DNA of 64,000 nucleotides, from positions 1,342,501 through 1,406,500 of the forward strand of contig NZ_CP038439.1 of assembly GCF_004683865.2 (NCBI RefSeq), written 5' to 3'. The position numbers and the translations under genes were made by a program. This DNA comes from Paracoccus liaowanqingii (GTDB taxonomy: Bacteria > Pseudomonadota > Alphaproteobacteria > Rhodobacterales > Rhodobacteraceae). The notes under the pieces were generated by a model. It searched no databases, was not told where the DNA came from, and worked only from the letters and a program-made list of their open reading frames with translations. Positions 1 through 9,454 of this stretch are shown piece after piece (positions within the stretch are counted from its first letter, which is position 1; every line of letters begins with the position of its first letter).

Positions 1-1
1 C

Positions 2-736
2 GCGCTGATCCCCGAGGCGCAGGTGTTCTTCGTGCCCTACCTGCTGCCCGAGGACCAGGACCAGCTGGTCAGCTTCTTCCGCAATTCGGAGACCATCACC
101 GACATCTTCCCCGAGCTTTACGCCCAGCAGGGCCTGGAGCTGCTGAAGATGTATCCCGAGGGCGAGGTCATGCTGACCACCAAGGCCCCCGTGGAAACCC
201 CCGAGGACCTGAGCAACGTCAAGGTGCGGGTGATGACCAACCCGCTGCTGGTCGAAAGCTATCGCGCCTTCGGCGCCACGCCCACGCCGCTGGCCTGGGG
301 CGAGGTCTATGGCGGGTTGCAGACCGGCATCATCGACGGCCAGGAGAACCCGGCCTTCTTCATCGAATCGACGCGGATGTACGAGGTCACCGACCACATC
401 ACCCGGCTTGGCCACAACAACTTCACCACCGCGCTGATGGCCAACCAGGAGTTCTTCGAGGGGCTGGACGAGGCGGACCAGCAGGTGATCCAGGCGGCCG
501 CCGACGCGGCCTTCGACCACATCATCGAGTATCAGCAGGGCCTGACCGAGACCGCGCTGGAGACGATCATGGAGGCCAAGCCCGGCATGACCATGACCAC
601 CCTGACCGAGGAGCAGCGCGCCCCCTTCCGCGAGACCGCCGCCGATGTCGAGGCGACCTTCTTGGAGATCGGTGGGCCGCGCGCGCAAGAGGTGCTGGAC
701 CAGATGAAGGCCGATCTGGAAGCCGCCGCCAGCTGA
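2..736 (+). CDS. uehA: TRAP transporter substrate-binding protein, ectoine-type (UehA), 5' end missing
   Basis: This is the C-terminal 244 residues of a periplasmic DctP-family solute-binding protein; the signal peptide and N-lobe lie before the window. The reading frame is open from base 2. The stretch [19 protein letters not shown] followed by IIDGQEN is the classic DctP hinge and ligand-pocket region, and [12 protein letters not shown] is typical of the ectoine binders TeaA/UehA. It would capture ectoine or hydroxyectoine and deliver it to the DctQ/DctM pair that follows. The ectoine assignment rests mainly on the eutABCDE genes downstream; from this fragment alone only the DctP family is certain. 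Confidence 0.85.
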   Translation, partial: ALIPEAQVFFVPYLLPEDQDQLVSFFRNSETITDIFPELYAQQGLELLKMYPEGEVMLTTKAPVETPEDLSNVKVRVMTNPLLVESYRAFGATPTPLAWGEVYGGLQTGIIDGQENPAFFIESTRMYEVTDHITRLGHNNFTTALMANQEFFEGLDEADQQVIQAAADAAFDHIIEYQQGLTETALETIMEAKPGMTMTTLTEEQRAPFRETAADVEATFLEIGGPRAQEVLDQMKADLEAAAS

Positions 737-750
737 TCCCGACCAAATCC

Positions 751-778
751 GGACCCGGTCGCCGTCGCGGCCGGGTCC
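751..778 (+). promoter_or_regulatory. stem-loop between uehA and uehB
   Basis: Perfect 8-bp arms, GGACCCGG (751-758) and CCGGGTCC (771-778), enclose a 12-base loop in the 67-base gap after the binding-protein gene. There is no T tract, so it is not a classical terminator. Stem-loops at this place often protect the binding-protein mRNA or weaken readthrough, giving more binding protein than membrane subunits; that role is inference. Confidence 0.45.
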
Positions 779-803
779 TCCGACCAACCCATTCGAGGCA
801 CAG

Positions 804-1496
804 GTGGCCATGACGCGCGATGTCGATCCCGGTGGGCCTGGCCCCCACGATGCCCCCCCCAACACCACGACCGTCGATGCCGAGATCCTGGCCGCCGCCG
901 AGGCGACGCAGGCCCAGGACGACATCGATGATGGACTGTACGAATCGGGTCTGCCCGGGCCGCTTGGCCTGATCGACAAGGTGATCGCGCGGATGGAGGC
1001 CTTCGCGCTGGCCTTCGGGGTCCTGGCCATGGCCGCGATGACGGTCGCCAATGTCGTCGGGCGCTTCGTCTTCGGCCAGTCGCTCTATTTCGCGGAGGAA
1101 GTGAACCAGGGGCTGATCGTGCTGATCACCTTTGCCGGCATCTCCTATGCGGCGCGGCACGGGCGGCACATCCGCATGTCGGCCATCACCGACGCGCTGC
1201 CCTTCCGGGCGCGCAAGGCGATGATGGTGATGATCTCGACCGTGACGGCGGTGCTGCTGCTGGCCTTGTCCTGGTACGCGCTGTCCTATGTGATGACCAC
1301 CGCCGGGCGGGGCCGGGTGCTGCCCGCGCTGAGCATCCCGCAATGGTGGGTCCTGGTCTGGGTGCCGGCGGGCCTGTTCCTGACCGGGCTGCAATACGCG
1401 CTGACCGCGCTGAAGAACCTGACCGATCCCGAAATCTGGCTGTCGACCGCGACACGCGACGGCTATGACCTGCCGCACAAGGACAGCGCCCCATGA
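804..1496 (+). CDS. uehB: TRAP transporter small membrane subunit (DctQ family)
   Basis: DctQ-type small permease subunit of a tripartite sodium-driven transporter. After an unusually long hydrophilic N-terminus of about 50 residues there are four hydrophobic segments, with [11 protein letters not shown] and [26 protein letters not shown] typical of DctQ. GTG at 804 follows GAGG by 5 bases; ATG at 810 is an alternative start that removes two residues. The gene overlaps the next one by ATGA. It pairs with the large subunit at 1493 to import the solute bound by the preceding protein. The family is clear; the ectoine substrate comes from context. Confidence 0.85.
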   Translation: MAMTRDVDPGGPGPHDAPPNTTTVDAEILAAAEATQAQDDIDDGLYESGLPGPLGLIDKVIARMEAFALAFGVLAMAAMTVANVVGRFVFGQSLYFAEEVNQGLIVLITFAGISYAARHGRHIRMSAITDALPFRARKAMMVMISTVTAVLLLALSWYALSYVMTTAGRGRVLPALSIPQWWVLVWVPAGLFLTGLQYALTALKNLTDPEIWLSTATRDGYDLPHKDSAP

Positions 1497-2779
1497 CCGC
1501 CGCCATTCTGGGCACGATGATCGTGCTGCTGCTGCTGGGTTTCCCGATGATGGTGCCGCTGATCATCGGGTCCATGGTGGGCTTCGTGGGCCTCTTCGGG
1601 GGCCTGGGCCAACTGGAGACGCTGGTCCAGCAGGTCGTGGCGGGCATCCAGCCCTCCAGCCTGATCGCCGTGCCGATGTTCATCTTCGCCGCCGAGATCA
1701 TGACCCGCGGCCAGTCGGCCGAGCGGCTGATCAACCTGGTCATGGCCTTTCTGGGCCATATCAAGGGCGGGCTGGCGATCTCGACCGCCGGGGCCTGCAC
1801 GATGTTCGGCGCGGTGTCGGGATCGACGCAGGCGACCGTGGTGGCGGTGGGCGGCCCGCTGCGCCCGCGCCTGCTGAAGGCGGGCTATTCCGACCGCTTC
1901 ACGCTGGCGCTGATCATCAACGCCTCCGACATCGCCTTCCTGATCCCGCCCTCGATCGGGATGATCATCTATGGCGTGGTCTCGGGCACCTCGATCTCCG
2001 AACTGTTCCTGGCGGGCATCGGGCCGGGGCTGCTGATCCTGCTGTTGTTCTCCATCTATTCCTACATCTACGCGGTGCGCCACAACGTGCCGACCGAACC
2101 CGCCGCCACCTGGCCCGAGCGGTTCCGCGCCATGCGCCGCGCCATCTGGCCCCTGGGCTTTCCGGCGATCATCATCGGCGGCATCTATGGCGGCATCTTC
2201 TCGCCCACCGAGGCGGCTGCGGCCTGCGTGCTTTACGCCATGCTGCTGGAGATGGTCATCTTCCGCGAGGTGACCCCGCGCCAGCTGTACGCCACGGCGA
2301 AATCGACCGGCCTGATCACGGCGGTCGTGTTCATCCTGGTCGGCGCGGGCGCGGCCTTCAGCTATGTCATCAGCTTCGCGCAGATCCCGCAGGAGATCCT
2401 GGGCGGCATCGGCATTGACACGATGGGGCCCTATGGCGTCCTCTTCACCATCTCGATCGCCTTCTTCATCGGCTGCATGTTCGTCGATCCGATCGTGGTC
2501 ATCCTGATCCTGGTGCCGATCTTCGCCCCCGTGGTGCAGGCCACCGGCCTCGACCCGGTGCTGGTCGGCACCATCGTCACGCTGCAGGTGGCCATCGGCA
2601 GCGCCACGCCGCCCTTCGGCTGCGACATCTTCACGGCCATCGCCGTCTTCCGGAGGCCCTACTGGGAGGTGATCCGGGGCACCCCGCCCTTCATCATCAT
2701 CCTGCTGTCGGTCTCGGTCGCGCTGATCTTCTTCCCGCAGATCGCGCTGTTCCTGCGCGATCTGGCGATCTCGGGCTGA
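1493..2779 (+). CDS. uehC: TRAP transporter large permease subunit (DctM family)
   Basis: 428-residue DctM-type channel subunit with about a dozen membrane segments throughout and the usual family length. Typical signatures are the [12 protein letters not shown] region, the [13 protein letters not shown] loop and the C-terminal [14 protein letters not shown] segment. It forms the sodium-coupled translocation path with the DctQ protein, whose stop codon overlaps this start (ATGA). In described ectoine clusters a universal-stress-protein gene (usp/teaD) often follows; here eutA begins only 5 bases later and that gene is absent. Confidence 0.88.
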   Translation: MTAAILGTMIVLLLLGFPMMVPLIIGSMVGFVGLFGGLGQLETLVQQVVAGIQPSSLIAVPMFIFAAEIMTRGQSAERLINLVMAFLGHIKGGLAISTAGACTMFGAVSGSTQATVVAVGGPLRPRLLKAGYSDRFTLALIINASDIAFLIPPSIGMIIYGVVSGTSISELFLAGIGPGLLILLLFSIYSYIYAVRHNVPTEPAATWPERFRAMRRAIWPLGFPAIIIGGIYGGIFSPTEAAAACVLYAMLLEMVIFREVTPRQLYATAKSTGLITAVVFILVGAGAAFSYVISFAQIPQEILGGIGIDTMGPYGVLFTISIAFFIGCMFVDPIVVILILVPIFAPVVQATGLDPVLVGTIVTLQVAIGSATPPFGCDIFTAIAVFRRPYWEVIRGTPPFIIILLSVSVALIFFPQIALFLRDLAISG

Positions 2780-2784
2780 TCGGC

Positions 2785-3489
2785 ATGCGCCGCGACAGCC
2801 TGACCCGCTTCGGCCTGGTGACCCTGGCCACCGACCTGACCATCGAGGGCGACGCCGCCGTCCTGATGCCGCGCGACACGCAGCTGCATGTCACGCGCAT
2901 CGCCTTCGACAACCCCACGACCGAGGAGAACCTGCGCCTCACCGGCCCGCGCCTGCGGGCGGCGGTCGACCTGCTGGTGCCGGGCATCACGCTTGCGGGG
3001 ATCGGCTTCGGCTGCACCTCGGCGTCGGCGGTGCTGGGCGATCAGATCGAGGGACTGGCGGGCGGCCGCGCCCCGGTCACCACGCCGGCGGGCGCGGCGC
3101 TGCGGGGCTTCGCGGCGCTTGGGCTGGACCGGGTGGCGCTGATGACGCCCTATCTGGCGGCGACCACCGATCTGGTCGGCGATCACTTCCAGGCCCATGG
3201 CGTGCAGGTGCTGCGGCGCAGCTCGATGGGCCATGCCGACGACCGCGACATGGCCATGCTGCGCGACGCCGAGATCATCGAGATGGCCGAGGAGAGCGAT
3301 CACCCCGACGCGCAGGCGCTGTTCATGTCCTGCACCGCGCTGCCCGCGCTTGGCCTGATCGACGATCTGGAGGCGCGCTTGGGCAAGCCGGTCCTGACCT
3401 CGAACCAGGTGCTGTTCTGGGCGATGCTGGACATCGCAGCGATCCCCGCGGCCGGGCCCGGCGCGCTGTTCCGGGCGCGCACATGGTAG
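2785..3489 (+). CDS. eutA: EutA, Asp/Glu racemase-like protein of ectoine utilization
   Basis: 234 residues of the aspartate racemase / maleate isomerase / arylmalonate decarboxylase superfamily. The two catalytic-type cysteines are visible: Cys77 in GFGCTSAS and Cys183 in MSCTALPAL. In the ectoine and hydroxyectoine pathway EutA is thought to handle stereochemistry or the hydroxylated intermediate, but its exact reaction is not settled. The gene lies 5 bases after the transporter and its TAG overlaps the start of eutB (ATGGTAG), so it is translationally coupled. Family assignment is firm; the EutA name depends on gene order. Confidence 0.85.
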   Translation: MRRDSLTRFGLVTLATDLTIEGDAAVLMPRDTQLHVTRIAFDNPTTEENLRLTGPRLRAAVDLLVPGITLAGIGFGCTSASAVLGDQIEGLAGGRAPVTTPAGAALRGFAALGLDRVALMTPYLAATTDLVGDHFQAHGVQVLRRSSMGHADDRDMAMLRDAEIIEMAEESDHPDAQALFMSCTALPALGLIDDLEARLGKPVLTSNQVLFWAMLDIAAIPAAGPGALFRARTW

Positions 3490-4430
3490 GGCTGGATCAG
3501 GTGCTGGCCGCCCGGGAGCGCATCGGCGGTGACGTGCTGCGCACCCCCGTCGCCCTGTCGGCGGCGCTGTCGGAACGCGCCGGGGGCGAGGTCTGGCTGA
3601 AGCTGGAACACCGCCAGACCACCGGCGCCTTCAAGCTGCGTGGCGCGACCAATGCCGTGGCGGGGCTGGGGAAGGTGGCGGGGGTCACCACCGCCTCGAC
3701 CGGCAATCACGGCCGCGCGCTGGCCCATGCGGCGCGCGCCCGGGGCTTGCGCGCGGTGATCTGCATGTCGCGCCTGGTGCCCGCCAACAAGGTCGAGGCG
3801 ATCCGCGCCCTTGGCGCCGAGGCGCGGATCGTCGGCGACAGCCAGGACGACGCCTTCGTCGAGGCGCACCGTCTGGCCCGGGACGAAGGCTTCGCGCTGA
3901 TCCCGCCCTTCGACCATGCGGACGTGATCGCGGGGCAGGGCACGCTGGCGCTGGAGATCCTCGACCAGATCCCGCAGGCGGCCAGCATTGCCGTGCCCCT
4001 GTCGGGCGGCGGCTTGCTGGCGGGGGTCGCGGCGGCCACCAAGGCGCTGCGCCCCGACATCCGCATCATCGGGATCAGCATGGATCGCGGCGCCGCCATG
4101 GCCGCCAGTCTTGCCGCAGGCCAGCCCGTCGAGGTCGCCGAATTGCCGACGCTGGCCGACAGCCTGGGCGGCGGCATCGGGCTGGGCAATCGGCTGACCT
4201 TCCCCATGGTGCGCGACCTGATGGACGATCTGATCCTGCTGACCGAGGATCAGATCGCCACCGGCATCCGCCATCTGGCGTCCGAGGGTCATGTGGTCGA
4301 GGGCGCCGCCGCCGTGGGCGCCGCCGCCGTGCTGGCCGGGCGCCTTGGCGGGCCGTTCCCGCTGGTCCTGATCCTGTCGGGCGCCAATATCGACCCCGCG
4401 CAGCATGCCCGGCTGCTGGAGGCCGCATGA
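3483..4430 (+). CDS. eutB: EutB, PLP-dependent threonine dehydratase-like enzyme
   Basis: 315-residue fold-type II PLP enzyme. The Schiff-base lysine is Lys51 in TTGAFKLRGATNA, the substrate loop is STGNHGRALA, and the glycine-rich phosphate loop is LSGGGLLAGVAAA. In ectoine clusters EutB is proposed to dehydrate the hydroxyectoine-derived intermediate, next to EutC. It is about the length of a serine/threonine dehydratase without a regulatory ACT domain. It starts 7 bases inside eutA and overlaps eutC by ATGA. In isolation it would be called a threonine/serine dehydratase; the neighbours support EutB. Confidence 0.88.
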   Translation: MVGLDQVLAARERIGGDVLRTPVALSAALSERAGGEVWLKLEHRQTTGAFKLRGATNAVAGLGKVAGVTTASTGNHGRALAHAARARGLRAVICMSRLVPANKVEAIRALGAEARIVGDSQDDAFVEAHRLARDEGFALIPPFDHADVIAGQGTLALEILDQIPQAASIAVPLSGGGLLAGVAAATKALRPDIRIIGISMDRGAAMAASLAAGQPVEVAELPTLADSLGGGIGLGNRLTFPMVRDLMDDLILLTEDQIATGIRHLASEGHVVEGAAAVGAAAVLAGRLGGPFPLVLILSGANIDPAQHARLLEAA

Positions 4431-5398
4431 CCCCGCTGATCCTGTCCGAACCCGACCTGCGCGCCCGCGTCCCCCTGGACCTGGCCGCCATCGACGTGGT
4501 CGAGGCGGCCTTCGCCCGATTGGCGGGGGGCGGCGTGGTGATGCCGCCGGTCCTGTCGATGCACCTGCCGCAGGTGAACGGAGAGGTGGACGTCAAGACC
4601 GCCTATGTGCCGGGACTTCAGGGGTTTGCGGTCAAGATCTCACCCGGGTTCTTCGACAATCCGGGGCGCGGGCTGCCCTCGACCTCGGGGCTGATGGTGG
4701 TACTGGACGCGCTGACGGGGCGGGTGCGGGCGGTGCTGCTGGACAACGGCTATCTGACCGACATCCGCACGGCGGCGGCGGGCGGCGTGGCGGCGCGGCA
4801 TCTGGCGCGACCGGACGCGACCCGCGCGGCGATCTTCGGCGCCGGAATGCAGGCGCGGCTGCAACTGCAGGCCTTGCGGCTGGTCCGGCCGCTGACCCAT
4901 GCGGTGATCTGGGCGCGGGATGCGGCCCGCGCGCAGGCGCTGGCGCGCGAGCTGGACAGCCCCGACTGCCGCGTCACCGCGACCGCCGACCCCGCGGAGG
5001 CGGCAGGGCAGGCCCATATCATCGTCACCACCACCCCCGCGACGCAGCCGATCCTGCAGGCCGACTGGCTGCGCCCCGGCCAGCACGTCACCGCGATGGG
5101 CAGCGACCAGCCCGGCAAGGCCGAGCTGCATCCCGACTGCCTGGCCCGCGCCGACCTGTATGTCGCGGACCGCACCAGCCAGACCCGCCTGATGGGCGAG
5201 CTGCGCGCCGCCATCTCCGCGGGCACGATGCCTGACGGCGAGCATCCCGAATTGGGCCAGATCATCGCCCGCACCCATCCCGGCCGCCAGTCCCCCGACC
5301 AGATCACCATCTGCGATCTGACCGGAACCGGCGTGCAGGACACTGCCATTGCCACCCATGCGCTGGACGCATTTTCGAAAGACGACCCGAATGCCTGA
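4427..5398 (+). CDS. eutC: EutC, ornithine cyclodeaminase/mu-crystallin family
   Basis: 323 residues of the ornithine cyclodeaminase / mu-crystallin / alanine dehydrogenase family. The family signatures are VKISPGFFDNP near the N-terminus, DNGYLTDIRTAAAGGVAARHL, the NAD(P)-binding glycine loop IFGAGMQARLQL, and a C-terminal ITICDLTGTGVQDTAIA. In ectoine degradation EutC acts beside EutB, probably reducing or isomerising the imine/keto intermediate to the diaminobutyrate branch. It overlaps both neighbours (ATGA with eutB, 8 bases with eutD), which indicates one polycistronic message. Confidence 0.88.
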   Translation: MTPLILSEPDLRARVPLDLAAIDVVEAAFARLAGGGVVMPPVLSMHLPQVNGEVDVKTAYVPGLQGFAVKISPGFFDNPGRGLPSTSGLMVVLDALTGRVRAVLLDNGYLTDIRTAAAGGVAARHLARPDATRAAIFGAGMQARLQLQALRLVRPLTHAVIWARDAARAQALARELDSPDCRVTATADPAEAAGQAHIIVTTTPATQPILQADWLRPGQHVTAMGSDQPGKAELHPDCLARADLYVADRTSQTRLMGELRAAISAGTMPDGEHPELGQIIARTHPGRQSPDQITICDLTGTGVQDTAIATHALDAFSKDDPNA

Positions 5399-6587
5399 AC
5401 TGCAAAGGACGCCCGAACGCTTCTCGACCGCCGAATACGAGGAGCGCCTGAAGAAGACCCGCGCCAGCATGGAAAAGCTGGGCCTCGATCTGCTGATCGT
5501 CAGCGATCCGTCGAACATGGCATGGCTGACCGGCTATGACGGCTGGTCCTTCTATGTCCATCAATGCGTGATCGTGGGGCCGACCGGGGCGCCTTTGTGG
5601 TTCGGGCGCGGGCAGGATGCCCAGGGCGCCCTGCGCACGGTGTGGATGAGCGATGACCACATCATCGGCTATCCCGACCATTACGTGCAATCGACCGAGC
5701 GGCACCCGATGGACTATCTCTGGGCGCAGCTGGCGGACCGGGGCTGGCATACCGGCTTCATCGGCGTCGAGATGGACAACTATTACTACTCGGCCAAGGC
5801 GCATGAGCGCCTGGTCCACGGCCTGCCCGAGGCGCAGATCCTGGACGCGACCGGCCTTGTCAGCTGGCAGCGCGCGGTCAAGACGCCCAAGGAGCTGCAA
5901 TACATGCGCAAGGCCGCGCGGATCGTCGAACGCATGCACCGCCGCATCGCCGACAAGATCGAGGTCGGCATGCGCAAATGCGACCTGGTGGCCGAGATCT
6001 ATGATGCGGGCCTGCGCTATGACGAATGGTCGGGCCATGGCGGCGACTATCCCGCCATCGTGCCGCTGCTGCCCTCGGGGCCGGATGCCGCCGCCCCGCA
6101 CCTGACCTGGGACGACCAGCCGATGAAGGTGGACGAGGGCACCTTCTTCGAGATCGCCGGCTGCTATCAGCGCTATCACGTCCCGCTGTCGCGCACGATC
6201 TTCCTGGGCAAGCCGCCGCAGGAGATGCTGGAGGCCGAGAAGGCCGTGCTGGAAGGGATGGAGGCGGGCCTGGGCGCCGCCCGCGCGGGCAATACCTGCG
6301 AGGATATCGCCAACGCCTTCTTCACGGTCCTGGACCGCCACGGCATCGTCAAGGACAACCGCACCGGCTATCCGATCGGCCTGTCCTATCCGCCGGACTG
6401 GGGAGAACGCACCATGTCGCTCCGCCGGGGCGACCGGACCGAGTTGAAGCCGGGCATGACCTTCCACTTCATGACGGGCCTGTGGATGGAGGGCTGGGGC
6501 TACGAGACGACCGAGTCGCTGGTCATCACCGAGGCCGAGCCCGAGCTGTTCTGTTCCATCCCGCGCCGGATGCTGGTGAAGGCATGA
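5391..6587 (+). CDS. eutD: EutD/DoeA ectoine hydrolase, M24 (creatinase-like) family
   Basis: 398 residues with a creatinase-type N-terminal domain (LLIVSDPSNMAWLTGYDGWS) and an M24 pita-bread C-terminal domain. EutD opens the ectoine ring to give N-acetyl-diaminobutyrate isomers, and acts with EutE. The start is ATG 5391, overlapping the eutC stop; the upstream in-frame TTG at 5349 would add residues that do not look like the family. The stop overlaps eutE by ATGA. Conserved features are the C-terminal GMTFHFMTGLWMEGWGYE and the EGTFFEIAGCYQRYHVPLSRT segment, both characteristic of ectoine hydrolases. Confidence 0.9.
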   Translation: MPELQRTPERFSTAEYEERLKKTRASMEKLGLDLLIVSDPSNMAWLTGYDGWSFYVHQCVIVGPTGAPLWFGRGQDAQGALRTVWMSDDHIIGYPDHYVQSTERHPMDYLWAQLADRGWHTGFIGVEMDNYYYSAKAHERLVHGLPEAQILDATGLVSWQRAVKTPKELQYMRKAARIVERMHRRIADKIEVGMRKCDLVAEIYDAGLRYDEWSGHGGDYPAIVPLLPSGPDAAAPHLTWDDQPMKVDEGTFFEIAGCYQRYHVPLSRTIFLGKPPQEMLEAEKAVLEGMEAGLGAARAGNTCEDIANAFFTVLDRHGIVKDNRTGYPIGLSYPPDWGERTMSLRRGDRTELKPGMTFHFMTGLWMEGWGYETTESLVITEAEPELFCSIPRRMLVKA

Positions 6588-7573
6588 ACCCGATCCGTCC
6601 CACCATCCCGCTGGATCAGCCCGGCAAGCATCACGGCTTCCTGCGCCTGCCCCATTCGCGCAACGACAGCGCATGGGGCAGCGTGCTGATCCCGTTGACC
6701 GTCATCGTGGGCTCGGAAGGGCCCACGGCGCTGCTGACCGGTGCCAACCACGGCGACGAATACGAGGGCCCCATCGCCCTGCAGCAACTGGCATGGGAGC
6801 TGGAGCCCACCCAGGTGCAGGGCCGGGTCATCATCCTGCCGACGATGAACGCGCCCGCCTTCCGTGCGGGCACGCGGGTCAGCCCGATCGATCAGGTCAA
6901 CATGAACCGCTGCTTTCCGGGCCGGGCCGATGGCAGCGTGACGCAGAAGATCGCGCATTACATCAGCCATGCGCTGGTGCCGATCTCGGATCTGGTGCTG
7001 GACTATCATTCAGGCGGCAAGACGCTAGACTTCCTGCCCTATGCGGCGGCGCATTACCTGAACGACGAGGATCAGCAAACGGCCTGCGTGGCGGCAATGC
7101 GGGCCTTTGCCGCGCCGTGGTCGATGATGATGCGCGAGATCGATGCGGTGGGCATGTTCGACACCGAGGTCGAGGCGCAGGGCAAGGTCTTCGTCACGAC
7201 CGAGCTGGGGGGCGGCGGCACCGCCACCGCCGCCAGCGCCCGCATCGCCATCCGCGGCGCCAGGAACCTGCTGCGCCATGCGGGCATCCTGTCTGGCGAG
7301 GTCGAGGGCGCCGAGGACAGCCGGATGCTGGACATGCCGGGCGACGACTGCTTCCATTTCGCGCCAAGCGACGGGCTGATGCATCCGCTGGCCGATCTGG
7401 GCGAGCGGGTGTCCGAGGGGCAGGCGCTGGCGCAGATCTGGCCCGCCGACCGCACCGGCGTGGCGCCCGTCACCGTGACCGCCAACCGTGCGGGCCTGGT
7501 CGCGGCGCGGCATTTCCCGGGCCTTGTCCAGTCGGGCGACTGTCTGGCGGTGATCGCGGTCGAGGTCGACTAA
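6584..7573 (+). CDS. eutE: EutE/DoeB N-acetyl-diaminobutyrate deacetylase
   Basis: 329-residue zinc enzyme of the AstE/AspA (succinylglutamate desuccinylase / aspartoacylase) family. The zinc ligands are recognisable as His56 and Glu59 in GANHGDEYEG and His142 in LDYHSGG. It deacetylates the N-acetyl-diaminobutyrate made by EutD, feeding 2,4-diaminobutyrate and finally aspartate metabolism. It is the last gene of the cluster. The usual downstream asnC/enuR regulator and the ssd and aminotransferase genes are not found here, because a convergent gene ends 4 bases inside its 3' end. Confidence 0.9.
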   Translation: MNPIRPTIPLDQPGKHHGFLRLPHSRNDSAWGSVLIPLTVIVGSEGPTALLTGANHGDEYEGPIALQQLAWELEPTQVQGRVIILPTMNAPAFRAGTRVSPIDQVNMNRCFPGRADGSVTQKIAHYISHALVPISDLVLDYHSGGKTLDFLPYAAAHYLNDEDQQTACVAAMRAFAAPWSMMMREIDAVGMFDTEVEAQGKVFVTTELGGGGTATAASARIAIRGARNLLRHAGILSGEVEGAEDSRMLDMPGDDCFHFAPSDGLMHPLADLGERVSEGQALAQIWPADRTGVAPVTVTANRAGLVAARHFPGLVQSGDCLAVIAVEVD

Positions 7574-8586
7574 CGCATCAGCCGGGCTGCGATCGGGGCC
7601 AGCAGGATCACCAGCACGATCCGCAGGATGTGGTGGCTGACCACATAGGCCAGATCGGCGCCCGCGATGATGGCGATCACCACCATCTCGGCCTGGCCGC
7701 CCGGCAGGAAGGCCAGGAAGGCGTCCAGCCCCGGGGCCAGGCCCAGCAGGTGGATCGCCTCCAGAAAGATCAGGCTGATGACGGCCAGAATCAGCGAATA
7801 GACGACGCCCGCCGTCACGTCGATGCGCAGTTCCCGCCCGGTGATGCCCATGTATTTCGCGCCGATGGCGATGCCGATGAAGAACTGCGAGGCCTGGATG
7901 ACCTCGGCCGGGGGGCGGGTCTGGATGATCCCCGCCAGCGACAGCGCCGCCGTCAGGATCATCGGCCCCAGGATCGAGGCGCCGAAGAGGCCCAACCGCT
8001 CGCCCCCCTTCCAGCCGATCAGCCCGGCCCCGGCCATCAGCGCCAGCTGGCCCCACGCGACCGAGGTCAGCGGCGCCCCGGGCGGCGCGGTCAGGTCCAG
8101 CCCCCACCACAGCGTCATGATCAGCGGCGCCACGGTCACGATGACCAGCACGCGGGTGGCGTGGATCAGCGACAGGGCGCGGATGTCGCCGCCCGCCTCC
8201 TCGCCGAAGATCAGCATGTCCTGCAGCCCGCCGGGCATGGCGGCGTACCAGGCGGTCGGGTGGTCGAAGCCGAAGACTCGGCGGAACAGCGGATAGCCCA
8301 CCGCCGCGATCACGCCCACGAAGACGGGCACGATGGACAGCGACACCGCCATCGCGGGCAGCCCGGCCAGCACGTCGGGCGTGATCGAGGCGCCGACCGC
8401 GACGCCAAGGAACGTCCGCATGAAGATGCCGATCTGCCCCGTGCCCGCCAGCCGCTGGCCCAGCAGCGCCGCGATCAGGCATGCGATCATCGGGCCCAGC
8501 AGCCACGGCAGGGGCAGGCCCAGGGCCACGAACAGCGCCGCTCCGGCGAGGGCGGTGGCAAAGGTCGCCAGATGCGTCAGGGTCAC
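7570..8586 (-). CDS. AbrB-family inner-membrane protein (PF05145-type)
   Basis: 338-residue integral membrane protein with about ten hydrophobic segments. It has the duplicated glycine-rich motifs of the AbrB/AmoA membrane family: PWLLGPMIACLIAALLGQRLAG near the N-terminus and a matching SILGPMILTAALSLAGI further on. The motif MPGGLQDMLIFGEEAGGD and the later LPGGQAEMVVIAIIAGAD are the family's repeated signature. Substrate and role are unknown; old names such as ammonia monooxygenase regulator are unsupported. The start is GTG 8586, preceded by AAGGA at 7-base spacing; longer in-frame starts run into the next gene. It converges on eutE with a 4-base overlap. Confidence 0.82.
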   Translation of the reverse strand: MTLTHLATFATALAGAALFVALGLPLPWLLGPMIACLIAALLGQRLAGTGQIGIFMRTFLGVAVGASITPDVLAGLPAMAVSLSIVPVFVGVIAAVGYPLFRRVFGFDHPTAWYAAMPGGLQDMLIFGEEAGGDIRALSLIHATRVLVIVTVAPLIMTLWWGLDLTAPPGAPLTSVAWGQLALMAGAGLIGWKGGERLGLFGASILGPMILTAALSLAGIIQTRPPAEVIQASQFFIGIAIGAKYMGITGRELRIDVTAGVVYSLILAVISLIFLEAIHLLGLAPGLDAFLAFLPGGQAEMVVIAIIAGADLAYVVSHHILRIVLVILLAPIAARLMR

Positions 8587-8681
8587 GGTCGCGTCCTTGC
8601 CGGGGGATGCGCCGGGGACGGCGCCACCCGGGACAGAGAGCAAGGATTTGCGCGATCTGCAAGGGGTGGCGCGCGGCCCGG

Positions 8682-9362
8682 TCACGGGGCGGCGGCCAGC
8701 CCCTCGGCCCGCAGGATCCGGTCCAGCAGGGCAGCCAGATCCTGTGGGTCGGACAGGAAAGGCGAATGGCCCCAAGGGGTTTCGTGCAGATGCTCGACGG
8801 GGGCGCGGGCGATCATGGCGCGCTGCAGGGCGGGCGGGATCGCGCGGTCGCCATTGCAGAGGAGATAGTGCCGCCGCACCGCGGCCCGCGACGGCCCCGG
8901 CAGGGGGTCGCGCAGCGGTCCCACGGGCTGCGGGCGCAGGCGGGCCAGCGCGGGCGCCACAACCGTTTCGGGCAGGTCAGGATACATCATCGCCCGCGCG
9001 GCCTCGAACGGCAGGATCAGGCTGCCTGACGCGTCGCGGGGCCAGCGCCGCGGGGGGCGGGGCAGCAGGCGGTCCAGCGCCGCCAGACTGTCGCCCGGCA
9101 GGGGCAGATAGGAACACAGATGGATCAGCAGGCGCGGCGGGCGGGCCAGCGCCAGCGCCTCGGCCACCATGCCGCCCATGGAATGGCCCAGCACGACCGG
9201 CGCGGATGGCAGGGCGTCCGCGCAGTCCTGCAGCCCGGTGCCGGGCGCCCCCGGCAGGTCGGGGCACAGCGCCCGATGCCCGTGCGCGGCCAGCGCCCGG
9301 GCCAGCGCCGCGAAGCAGCCACCGTCATGCCAGGCGCCGTGGATCAGCAGGACCGTCGTCAT
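8682..9362 (-). CDS. alpha/beta hydrolase
   Basis: 226-residue serine hydrolase of the alpha/beta fold. The nucleophile elbow is GHSMGG with Ser61, the oxyanion region is LIHGAWHDGG, and the likely acid and base lie in CNGDRAIPP and ETPWGHSPFLSDP near the C-terminus. The HGAWH start resembles the salicylate/methyl-ester esterase (MES/HNL) group, but the substrate cannot be told. It probably forms a unit with the AbrB-family gene, with about 95 bases between the two. No export signal is seen, so it is likely cytoplasmic. Confidence 0.8.
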   Translation of the reverse strand: MTTVLLIHGAWHDGGCFAALARALAAHGHRALCPDLPGAPGTGLQDCADALPSAPVVLGHSMGGMVAEALALARPPRLLIHLCSYLPLPGDSLAALDRLLPRPPRRWPRDASGSLILPFEAARAMMYPDLPETVVAPALARLRPQPVGPLRDPLPGPSRAAVRRHYLLCNGDRAIPPALQRAMIARAPVEHLHETPWGHSPFLSDPQDLAALLDRILRAEGLAAAP

Positions 9363-9454
9363 CGCCCGACTGTGCCGCCCCGCTGCCCCGCCCGCAAGCG
9401 CCTTGACCCCGCCCCCCGCCTGCGGCCTGATGCGCGCCCAAGGGGGACCGCGCG

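Noticed and set aside
2191..5192. Long reverse-strand open frames across the ectoine genes and elsewhere
   Set aside because: In this GC-rich DNA long antisense frames arise from codon bias; they show Arg/Pro/Gly-rich low complexity and no family features.
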